From NCBI GenBank assembly GCA_013400115.1, contig VXBP01008924.1, positions 62,001 through 126,000 on the forward strand: a stretch of 64,000 bases of DNA, written 5' to 3'. The position numbers and the translations under genes were made by a program. Under the pieces are notes generated by a model, which had not been told where the DNA came from, did not search any database, and saw only the letters and a list, made by a program, of their open reading frames with translations. Of the stretch, positions 32,701 through 44,700 are shown one piece after another; positions within the stretch are counted from its first letter, which is position 1; each line of letters opens with the position of its first letter. This DNA is from Rhinopomastus cyanomelas (Eukaryota > Chordata > Aves > Bucerotiformes > Rhinopomastidae).

Positions 32701-35700
32701 TGGCCTGTTCCTGTGCAACTGGATCTAGGGGATCCTGCTGTGGCAGGGGGATGAGACTGGATGAACTTTTGATCACCTCCTTTTCTCCCAGCTCCAGAGC
32801 CCCACCTCCTTCAGCTTTTACTCAGCAGGGAGATGCTCCCCTCCCTCCATCATCTCTGGCTCTGCACTGGGCTCTCTCCAGCAGCTCTGCGTCCTTCTGG
32901 AACTGAGGGGCCTGGAGCTGGACACAAGATCCCAGCTGTGGTCTCATCAGGGCGGAGCAGAGGGGAAGGAGAACTTCTCTCGACCTACTGGCCACCTCCC
33001 AGGATGGCCTCCACTCCAGGATGGCACTGGACCTCTTGGCCCCAGTGAGATGGATGGCTGAGTTCAGTGGGGGTTGGAATTGTACTCTTCTTGCCCTGGG
33101 AAGGCAGTACTTGTCATTCAGAGCAGCAGTACCACTAGGACAGTAGCTTAAGCTTCATGCAGCATCCGGCTCCTGAGCTTAAAGGTTGTTACTTACAATG
33201 GAAATCCTGCAGCTGGTGTTTCTGGGAGGGCTTCAGAAGTGCTGCCTCTGGAGCGCACGCGTGCAGGTGTGGCGCAGAGCAGCCCAGGCTGGGCTCTGTG
33301 CGTGATCTGGGCGTCGCTTTCTGCTCCCTGCAATATCTTTCTGTTCTAGGAACCCCACGGAAGTGAGTTCCTGCCTTGTGACACTAAACTGGATCCGGGA
33401 GTGAACGAGGAGAGTTCTTCTTCGAAGAAACAATGGTATGAAGATCAGAGTTAGAGACTCCAAGTGCGAAGAGGGCAGCGCTGTTTAGCGCCATCAGCAG
33501 TAGATCTTTCCTGTTGAAGGCACAGCCGTGACTGTGTTCAGTCATCTGGATGAGATGTTGATTCATCCCTGGATGAGTTTAGAAGTCACTTAGATGCGGT
33601 GTTGGGGTGTCTGGTTTAGGGGTGACTGTGTAGAGTAGGGTTGATGGCTGGACGTGATGATCCCAAGGGTCTTGTCCAACCGGAGTGATTCCATGATGTG
33701 TTTGTCCTGTTTGAGCCTGTACCTTGTGCTTGGAGGCAGAGTTTGGCTCTGGTGCTGTCCTGAGGCCCATCTAACCCAGGGTTTAGAATCCTCTGTGGGT
33801 TTGAAGGCTGCACTCCTTTCTCCAGGTTTTTCTCCTGTGGCCTCCTAGCTGAACACGGCTGAACGCCCTCTGTGCTGCCTCTTTGGGTGTTAGCAAGAAA
33901 ACCGAGCAGCTCGAGCACTCGAGGCCATGGTGTGGGGGTTAGGGAGCTGTTGTGATGAGGGCTGGGCCTTCTGTGCTGGAGGTCCCTTCCAGCCAGGATG
34001 ATTCTCTGATTCTGTTCTGCTAGTCCTGTTGAACATGGAGGTGGTGTTCAGTGTGGTCACAGTTGCACGACTCGTCGTGTTTACTGTGTCAGTGGTTGTC
34101 ATAGAGCCATTGAGGTTGGAAAAGACCCTTGGGATTGTCGAGATCAACCATCGCAAGGGTTCAGCGTGTTGTCGGTTCATCGTAGCGGCGTGTGTTTGCC
34201 TCCTGACCGCGCGTTCACAGTAAAGAGCACTCTGTTCTCTCCAGTTCTTCTCGTAGGCAGGAGGAGAAGACAAAGGAAGTTGCACCGAACGAATCGCTGT
34301 CACTAGAGAGCAGACCGTTAGCAGCAGAAGAAGCCGAGAGCGAAGCCGTTTACTCCAGTGTGGAGCAGTGCCCTTTGCCTTTAACACGAGAGAAAAGCAA
34401 AGCCGGCGCGCACTCGGCCTCCTGTGGGAGGACACAGCGTGGCGAGTCGGAGCGCTCCGGCAGCGAGCAGGTGCCTTCTCGGGAGTGCGATGGGGGCCAG
34501 AGCTCGGCTGGGAGCGAGGCCATAGCACCGTACGCCTGCTTCTATGGAACGGCAGCGAAGAAGGTCAAAGCAGGATGGCTGGATAAGTTATCCCCCCAAG
34601 GGTATGGTGTCTGCAGGGGTTCTGATGGAACTGGGAGATGGGTGTTTGTGTGAGAGGTACTGGCTTTGTCTGCTTGTTGCTTTCTGGCTCTGGTGGGCGA
34701 GGGTGGTTGGACTTGATGACCCCGGGGGTCTTTTCCACCTCAGTGATTCTGCGAAAGGGAACTGAGTTTGGCTGCAGACTGTGGAGGTCGGCTCAAGCGT
34801 GACACTGACACTGGATCTTAGGAAGGAGCTCTTTCCTGAGAGAGTGGCTGGGTGCTGGAACAGGCTGCCCAGGGAGGGGCTGGAGTCCCCATCCCTGGAG
34901 GGGTTTGAAACCGAGTAGCCAGAGCACTTGAGGCCGTGGTCTAGGTGTTGGGGAGCTGCCGGGCTGAGGGCTGGGCTGGATGATCCTGGAGTCCTTTCCA
35001 GCCACCTTTGGTTTATCCTAACAGCAGCCTGTGATTGCCACATTTTCTCTGCAGCCTGCACAAAATCAACTCTGGGCTCTGTGGAGGTTTGGGTTGTTTT
35101 TAAATTGCTTTTTCCTGTTGCCACAGCACAGCCCTCAAGTGCAGGGTGAGGTACTGCTGCTCCCAGAACAAGTGGCCACCGCTGTCAGAGCTTCTTCACT
35201 GCTCTCTGCTGCTCTTCAGCCTCCTGAGGTCCCCATCAGAGCTCAGAGTCTGTTAAAATGCTCCCACCTGAGAGCACGAAGATGCTCATTTTCTTGTTTA
35301 AAGGAAGGAAGCCCCCTGAGAAGCTGAGTAATGCAGTGGGATTGTCAGGTCAGGGTTAGGAAGTGTGAAGTGCAGTGTTCTTGAAGCGTTAATCTAGACG
35401 TTTTCTGCACCAGAGGTCCTTTTCAGCCGTGATGATTTGAGGGTTCTGTGACTCTAGTGATGCCTGGGTGATGGCCCAGACTGAGTGTGAAGTTCCTGTT
35501 TGTGCTGTGGCTCCTGTTTACTCCCTGGGTAGGGCAGAGAGTGTTCAGGAGGTGTCGGTGGGTGTAAATCAAAGGTGTCTTTCTGATACACAGGTACAGA
35601 GATCGTTAAGGGTTGGAAGGGACCTCCAGAGGTTGTAGAGTCCAAGCCTCTATGCTCGAGCAGGACCCCAGAACTGAGGGTGGCAGGTTGCATAGAAACA

Positions 35701-38700
35701 CATCCAGATGGCTCTGGAAAGTCTCCACAGAAGGAGACTCTGCACCCGCCCTGGGCAGCCCGTTCCAGGGCTCTGCCACCTTTACAGCAGAGAAGGTTTT
35801 CCTCGTGTTGAGGTGGAGCTTCCCGTGCTCCAGCTGCTTCCATTGCCCCTAGTCCTGTCTGACACCACTGAAAAGAGTATTCTTTTCTTCTGGGCTCCCA
35901 GCCCTCAGGGATTTATAGACATCCATGGGGTCACCCCTTCAGCTCCTCTTTCCCAGCTCCCTCAACCTTTCCTCATCAGGGAGAGGCTCCCCTCCCTGTG
36001 GCTCTGCGCTGGGCTCTCTCCAGCAGCTCTGTGTCCCTCTGGAGCTGAGGGGCCCGGCGCTGGGCACAGGATCCCCAGTACTGTACTTGTTAATTCCAGA
36101 AGCTCTGGTTGCAGTCAGCACTCTCCGTTTCAAGGGATGCGAGGGCTCGCAGTTAATTTTTAGAAGGCTGGATGATCTTTGGAGGTCGGTCCCTTCCGAT
36201 GCCTAATGCTCTGTGATGATTTGCTCCTCCTCTGACCTGTGCTCAGACGCCAGCGGTGGCTGGGCTGTATGACTGTAACTTTGTGTTCCTGCCTTTGTGT
36301 TCCCAGCAAGCACGTGTTCCAGAAGCGCTGGGTGAGGTTCGATGGAGACAGCATTTCCTACTACAACAACGAGAAGGTGAGTGCTGGGCCTTCCCCGTGT
36401 TGGCGCCTGAGGAGCTTCAGCGGGACTGGCCTTCGCTTGGTTTCTGGCTGCAGGGCACTGTAATGTAACTGTCCCTGAGGTCTCCAGGTGTCGTTCCTCC
36501 TCCTGCTTGTCTTGAAGGACTTGTGTTCCTGACCACCGTAGGGCTGACGGTGTCGTAGCTTCTTACGTCATCGAAAGAGTGACTTTCTGCGTCCTGCGGA
36601 GCGGGACAGCATCACGGAGTGGTTGAGGTTGAACAGGACCTCGGAGGTCATCTCATCCAGCCTCCCTGTCATGGGCTGTGATGCCTCTTGGCTCGGCCAG
36701 CTGGCTCAAAGCCTCACCCAACCTCTGGCCATGAACATCTCCAGGGAGGGAGCATCCACAACCTCTCTGGGTTACCTGTTCCACAGTCTCGCCGTCCTCG
36801 TACTGAAGAACTGCGTTCCAAGCTCTCATCTAAACCTCTTCTCCTTCAGAGTGAAGCTTTCCCCTTGCCCTGTCACTTGACGCTAAGGTTGGATCTTAGG
36901 AAGAAGGTGTTTGCTGGGAGAGTGGTTGGGCACTGGAACAGGCTGCCCAGGGAGGTGCTGGAGTCCCCATCCCTGGAGGGGTTTGAAAAATGAGTAGCTG
37001 GAGCCCTTGAGGTCATGGTCTAGGGGTGAGGGCTGGACAGGCTGATCCTGGAGGTCCTTTCCAGCCAGGATGAGTCTGGCATTCAGAGGAGCAGGAAAGC
37101 AGGGTTACTCATTAAGAAAGGCTGGAGAAATCCACTGCTGGGGTTTGGTTAGCACTGTCTGCAGCACAGTGAGTGGCAGAAGTGCCAATTCAGAACTGAA
37201 GTCTCTTGTCTGCACTGGGTGGGGGGCCGGTGCTGTTTTTTGGGTGATTCTTTTTGGTTTTGGGGGAGTTTTGTTGGCTTTTAGGGGGACCTCTTGGCTT
37301 TGGGGTTTTTGAAGGTCCCCAGGAATGCTGTGTAAAGATAAATTCCTCCAGAAGAGCCGTTGCTGTGGGGATTCCTTCGGCTTAGGGTAACGCTCGGTGC
37401 ACCACGTGGCCCTTGTGGGAAGCTGGGCTGTGACAGAGCCTCTTTGTGTCTCACTTTGCTGGAAGCCAGGGTCCAGACCCTCGGCGCAGGGGCTGAAGGA
37501 GGTGCTGGTTGGCCTGTGTGTGTGCAGTTTGGGCAGAGCTGGCTGCTGGGCTGCGTGAGTCAGAGAAGCTGCGAATGGCTGTGTGTCTGGAACTGCAGTG
37601 TCTCACCCAAATCCTGGCAGCTGAGGAGACTCGGGCTAGGAAGAGAACGCTCTTGGCTACTGGGTCCAGGTTGGGGCACCTCAGCACAAGGGAGACAGCA
37701 AGGTGCTGGAGCGAATGCAGACGAGGGCAACGAAGCTGGGGAAGGGCCTGGAAGAACAATCTGATGAGGAGGGATGGAGAGAGCTGGGGCTGGTTAGGCT
37801 GAGGAAGAGGAGGCTGAGGGGAGCCCTCATTGCTCTCTACAGCTCTCTGAAAGGACCCTGCAGAGATGTTGGTGCTGGGCTCTTCTCACAGGTCATTAGC
37901 AACAGGAGCACAGGGAAGGGCTTCCAGCTCCAGCAGGAGAGGGTCAGACTGGCCATCAGGAAGAGATTCTTCCTGGAGAGAGTGGTCAGGGACTGGACTG
38001 GGCTGCCCAGGGTGGGGGCTGAGTCCCCATCCCTGGATGAGTTTAACAGTCGATTAGCTGTGGTGCTGGGGGATCTGGTTTAGGGGTGACCTTGTAGAAT
38101 GGGGTTGATGGTTGGAGTCGATGATCTCAGGGTCTTTTCTAACCTGAATGATTCTCTGATACAAACCTTCACTCCTGTGACCCTGGTCTGCTTCTGCATC
38201 ACCTTAGAGGTGGTCGAGATCTCTGCCTCACACCTGCCTGTGTGACGAGGCCCTAGTTTTCTACAAAGAGCAGCTGCACCAGGAACACTTGTGTCTGAAT
38301 CTGTGAGGCTGCTCGTTTCCTCTGTGCTCCTGGTGTGGTTGGAGCAGCATCCTGTGTGGGTTTGTCGTAGCAGAGTGCGGTCGGCTGAAGTGCAGGCAAG
38401 CTGAGGAGTGGAAGGGAGAGTGTGACAAGGTGTCTCAGCTCCCCGCCGTGCAGCTGTCGTTTCCTGCTTTAGGCAGGAGGACTCGGGGGCTCTAACCTGT
38501 GCTTCACGGTCAGGCAGAACCTGCTGCTTGTGGCCTGTGCCAAAGGTGCTGGGGAGTTAGGAAAATGCCTCTCCTCTTGTGGGAACCGCGGGTGTTGTCT
38601 TGTCTGTGCGCATAACACAGCCACTGGTGAGCGCAGGGCCCAGACAGCAGGGCTGGTGCGGAGTGGGCGAGGGAGCCGGGGCTGTTCAGCCTGTCGGGAG

Positions 38701-41700
38701 GCCTTGTGGCCCTCTGCACCTACCTGACAGGACAGTCTAGGGAGGTGGGGACTGCTCTTTTCTCACCGGTCATTAGTGGTGGTAGGAGAAGGACTGGCCT
38801 CCAGCTGCACCAGGCGGGGTTAGGCCGGGCACCAGGAAAAGCTCCTTTACTGAAAGGGCACTCAGGGCTTGGAACAGCCTGGGCCCCATCCCTGGAGGTG
38901 TTTAAAGGTCATTTAGACGTGATGCTCAGAGATTGGGTCTGGCAATGGGTGTGAACTGGAGCAGAGGAGCTTCCACATCAGTCTGAGAAGAAACTTCCTC
39001 CCTGTGAGGGTGACAGAGCCCTGGAAGGGCTGCCTGGGGGGTTGTGGAGCCTCCCTTTCAGGAGACATTTGAAACCATGTTCCTGTGCTGCTTGGTCCTG
39101 GTGATCCTGCTGTGGCAGGGGGATTGGACTGGGTGGTCTTTGGAGGTCCCTTCCAACCCCTAAGATAATCAGGTCCACCCTGTGGACTATTACTGTGCTT
39201 TGAATTGCATTTGAATGTGTCCAGGCCTTGGAGAGCAGAGCTTTGAGAAGGATAACTGTTGAGGTAGCAAACCCAGAGCCATGGTTTCTGTAGACAGCTT
39301 ATTGCAAGCAAATAAAAGAGTACCTGTGACTTTGAGCAGCCTGGATTGTTCTCTTACAGTTCCTGGTGCAGCCAACAGATGCCTGCAAACACCTTAATAA
39401 AGTTAAATCTCAAGCCCTTTAGAAACAGCAGAGTCTCAGCATCACAGAGCACTGGGGGTTGGAAGGGACCTCGAAAGAGCATCCAGTCCAGTCCCCCGGC
39501 CACAGCAGGATCCCCTGGTTCTAGCTGCACAGAAACATGGCCAGGTGGGTTTGAAATGTCTCCAGAGAAGGAGACTCCACAGCCCCCCTGGGCAGCCCCT
39601 GCCAGGGCTCTGGCATCCTCACTGGGAAGAAGGTCCATATTGGTGTGGAACCTGCTTGGTTCCAGCTCGCGCCCGCTGCCCCTCCGACTGTTGATCAAGT
39701 TGCACCAAGTGTTACTGGAGAGACCCCGGGGTGGTGGAAGCTCCTTATTGCTGTGGCGTTTCTGTTGCAGGAAGTGTTCTCCAAGGGAATAATCCTGCTC
39801 TCTGCTATCAAAACAGTGCGTGTCCACAGGGAGAATAAATTCGAAGTTGTCACATCCCAGAGGACTTTCGTCTTCCGTGTGGATAAAGAAGGTGAGTGGG
39901 ATGACTGCTGGATGAGAAGTGATGTTTCTAGACCTTGGTTACAGAAGCTGTTGTGTTACCAGAAAGGCTTCTGGAATCCAGCTCTTCAGGGCTTACAAAG
40001 TGAAAGTGGAGGTAGCTGAAAGCTTTGTGAGGACCGCAGCATCGCAGAACATGAGGGACTGGAAGGGACCTCGAAAGATCGGCCAGTCCGGTCCCTTTGT
40101 TGGGAAATAGCTTTTGGAAATACCAACCCCACACATCGAGCTGCCTCGTGAGGGGAGGCTGAGCGAGTTGGGTCTGCGTAGCCTGGAGAGGAGGAAATGG
40201 AGGAGAGACCCCATTAGCGCTTAGGTATATCTGAGGGCCAGTGCCAAGAGGATTGGGCCACAGAGCCACAGAACATTTGGGATTGGAAGGGACCTCCTGC
40301 CACAGACCAGGCTCTTCTTGGTGGAGCCCAGCGGCAGGACAAGGAGCAGTGGGCACAAAGCCACCACATAGAGGCTTCCAAATAAACAGAAGGCAAAAGT
40401 TTTTCTCAGGGAGGGTGACGGGCAGCTGGAGCAGTGCAGCCTGCGCACAGAGGCTATGAAGCCTCCACTGGAGGTGTTCAGAACCCACCTGCATGTGCTC
40501 CTGTGTGGTTTTCTGGAGAGAGCCCAGCGCAGAGCTACGGCGGTGATGGAGGGAGGGGAGCATCTCCCTGCTGAGGAGAGGCTGAGGGAGCTGGGGCTCT
40601 GGAGCTGGGAAAAAGGAGCCTGAGGGGTGACCCCATGGATGTTGATCAAGATGCGAAGAGCCGCTGCCTAACCACGCGTGTGTCTGGTTGTCTTTCCCTT
40701 GCGCAGACGAAAGGAACGACTGGGTTACCACGGTGCTCGGCGCCTTGAAGTCGCAGGCTGAAAACAACTCTCCGTCTCGCGCTCCCGTTGCCCCTGAGAA
40801 GAGTGGGTACCTCGAGCTGAAAGGATACAAAGCCAAGGTCTTCACTGTGCTTCAGGGCAGCACCGTGTGGGTCTGCAAAACCGAGCAGGTACCTGCTTCA
40901 GGAGCTTTTTGGGAACGAAGGCTGCTGAGTGGCTGAGCCGGGAGTCGACGGCTCGTTGAGTGGGGCATTCCGTATCTCTGTGGGTCATTCTGAGCGTGGT
41001 GCCTGGTTGTGGCAGTTCTCAGAAGGCTTCGGAAAGCAGGGCCGGTGTCTGCTGTGTCTGGAGAACACTGGTGATGAAGAGCGTGCAGGGAGCTGAGGTG
41101 AAGGGCCTCGAGTGTCACAGCAGGCTCGTGGCAGGGCAGGGTTTAAGTCTCTTACGGTGTGAGCCGTGAGCACTGCGCTGGCTCAGACGGCTCGTTTGGG
41201 GCTCTGCCATCACCGTCCTGCGAGAGAGGGCTTTGGAAATGGGGTTTTGCAGAGGGACATTGTGCTGGTCCCGTGGTACTTCAGCTAGATGCTCACAGCT
41301 GGTGTCCTTTGTGTTTTAAGGACCCAGGCTGGCCAGCTTCTGTTGGGCTCTGTGGTTGTTCAAACAAATAATGGAGCGCTAGAGATTGGAAGGGACCCCA
41401 AAAGATCATCCAGTCCCTGTGAAGTAGGCCCATCGATTCAGCTCCCAAAGGCTGGGGTGCCTTGGTTTGGGCAGGACTAGGATGAGGGGAAATGGCCTCC
41501 AGTTGTGTCAGGGGAGGTTTACATTGAATCTTCAGAAGAAGCTCTTTGCTGAGAGTGGCTGGGCACTGGAAGAGGCTGCCCAGGGGGCTGGTGGAGTCCC
41601 CTTCCCCAGAGGGGCTCAAAAACTGAGGAGCACTTGAGGCCGTGGTCTGGGGGTTGGGGAGCTGTTGGGATGAGGGCAGGGCTGGATGATCCTGGAGGTT

Positions 41701-44700
41701 CTTCCCAGCCAGGATGATTCTATGCTGTGACGTTGCCTTTCCAGCCATGATGATTCAGGGATTCTATGGTATGATGTTGCTGGCTGTGGGACTCTTCACG
41801 ATGGTCTGGGTAGGAGATAACTGGGGATGAGGGCTCAATGGATGACTGTGAAATACTAGAAGAAAAAAAACCTGTTGATCGAATATAGAATGTGTTGAAT
41901 GGAAGATACTTTATCTGTGTGAGGGAACTGATAACCCACAGGCACCTGGTACGTGGCGAGGCATTTGGGAGAGGTACTCACGTGGTGGAGTGAGTTGGAG
42001 GAGGGAGCCAGGCTCTGCTCAGGGGCACCCAGTGACAGGACAGGGGGCAGAGGGTGTGAGCTGGAGCAGAGGAGGTTCCACATCAGTGTGAGAAGGACCT
42101 TCCTCCCAGTGAGGGTGCCAGAGCCCTGGCAGGGGCTGCCCAGGGGGTTGTGGGGTCTCCTTCTGTGGACACATTGCAAACCCGCCTTGATGTGATCCAC
42201 CTAGACAGGATCTAGGGGATCCTGCTGTGGTGGGGGGGACTGGACTGGATGAACTTTTGAGGTCCCTTCCAATCCCTCATGTTCTGTGATTCTGTCAGTA
42301 ATAGAATCACAGAATCACTCAGGTTGGAAAGGACCCCTGGGATCATCGAGTCCAACCATCAGTCCTACTCTACAAGTTCGCCCCTGAACCAGCTCCCCAG
42401 AGCCTTATTGCCAAGTTTGCAGCCAAATCGTTTTCAGGGCCGCGAAGGAGAAGCCCAGTAACTCAGCACTGATCCATCAGGGGGCTCTGTGGCTCCAAGA
42501 ATCTTTCCCCATCACAAGCTGGTGGTTGAGCTGCTGATCACCAGGCAGAGGTGTCCAGGGCTGTTCTCAAATCCTCTTCATGCTGGAATTCACATCCACA
42601 CCAGAGCGACTCCCAAAGAGACTGGGAAGGGTTTATTACAGCTGCAGTGCTAACAGTGCTGAAGTGAGGTTGACTCCTCCTGAGTCATTGGTTTCTGTTA
42701 AACTTGATCGCAGAGAGGCCACTGTTCCTTTCAAAGACTTTTTCCTTATTGTTAAAAGTGGAGAAGCTGCTGAGCCAGTCCCACATCCTGCCACAACCAC
42801 CCTGAACCCCGTGGAATCCAGACCGAGATCAGAACGTGGTGTCTCGGGCCTATTTCTGGTTCGGAAGTGATCGGTCTTGCCGGAGCTGCTGGCAGTGATG
42901 TAGTGCCAGCACGACACCATCCATTTCTTTGACTCTCCCTGTAGTGTGAACTTCTGGAACTTCCTCCTTGGAGCCAAAGTGAAAAATAGATCCTGCAGAA
43001 TCAATTTGCTCAACCAGCACCTTGGTGAAATCCCCGTTTCGATTTCAGAGTCGTTCCTCGTGCTTAGATAGAGACGTGTCACCCGCACCTTCCTGACAGC
43101 TGCAGCATGGCCTTCGTGTGCCAGGCGGCTGGGGTGGTGCCAGTGGTTGCCTCCCCTCTGCTGCCACTGGCAGGGTTCTGACAGCCACGTGCCTGGTCCT
43201 GTAGAGCGCAGCTGCTCCGTCTGGTGTGTTTCAGATTATAGAATCACAGAACCCTTCTGGCTGGGAAGGACCCCCAGGATCACTGGGTCCAACCATCAGC
43301 CCCACTCTGCAAGCTCATCTCTAAACCACATCCCCAACACCACATCTGAGTGACTTTTGAACTCTTCCAGAGATGGGGACTCAGCCCCCACCCTGGGCAG
43401 CCCAGTCCAGTCCCTGACCACTCTCTCCAGGAAGAATCTCTTCCTGATGGCCAGTCTGACCCTCCCCTGGTGCAGCTGGAAGCCCTTCCCTCTGCTTCTG
43501 TAGCTAATGACCTGTGAGTAGAGCCCAGCACCAGCATCTCTGCAGGGTCCTTTCAGAGAGCTGTAGAGAGCGATGAGGGCTCCCCTCAGCCTCCCCTTCC
43601 TCCAACTAATGAGGAAAGGCTGAGGGAGCTGGGTCTCTTGAGCTTGGGGGAGAGGAGACTGAGGGGTGACCCCATTAGTGTTTACAGATGTGTGAAGGGT
43701 GGGTGTCAGGAGGATGGAGCCAGGCTCTGCTCAGGGGCACCCAGTGACAGGACAAGGGGCAGCGATTGTCAGCTGGAGCAGAGGAGATACCATGTAAATA
43801 CCAGAAGGACCTTCTTCCCAGTGAGGGTGCCAGAGGCCCAGCAGGGGCTGCCCAGGGGGTTGTGGAGTCTCCTTCTCTGGAGACATTTCAAACCCACCTG
43901 GACTGTTCCTGTGCAACTGGATCTGGGGGATCCCGCTGTGGCAGGGGGACTGGACTGGGTGGTCTCTCGAGGTCCCTTCCAGTCTGGTGGTCTGTGCTCA
44001 ACACGTCTTTAAGGGCTGCTGGCAGTTTCCCAGTCAGCCTGCGTGGCAGGTGTTTGCGAGGCTCTGCGGGACGTGCCCGGTGACAGGAGCTGCGGTGCGC
44101 TGTGCGGCCCAGGGCTGCAGTCCTCGCCGTGGGGTCATGAGGAGGTGCGAAGGCAGAGAAAGCGACAGCAGTCAGCAGCAGCCGCGCAGCCCCTGCAGCA
44201 CGGGAGTCATTGCAGCCCATTATTGCACTCGACTCTGCTTCTCTCCCTCGAAGGATCTGAGCAGCTGCCAGTTTACTGGGCTGCAAGGAAACTGATGAGC
44301 TGGGAGAGGGGGTCACAGCAGCAGCTGAGAAGGGCAAAATCCATCAGTGCTGGGGAGCCGCGAGAGAAGGAGCCGGTGCTGACCGGTCGGCCCCAGTGCC
44401 GGGGGGGGATTCTGACTCGCAGGTTGCTCTGTTTCACCCTGCCCTTCCTTGCCCACAGAGGGAGGTGCTGGAGTTCCCAGCACCTTTGGCCTTGTTCAGC
44501 TTCAAGCAGCCCAGCGGCGCAGCGGGGGTTGGCTGGCAGCTCTGCGCGGCTCGTGCCGAAGGGGCCGGATTCTCAGCAGCCGTCTCCCTGCCTGCGTGTG
44601 CCTGCTCTGGACCTGCTCCTGAGCACTGGGTGCCTGGCTGACAGGGGATGGTGCATTGTGTCCTCTCTGCTGTTCAGCGGCACAGCACGGCTGGGGGAGC

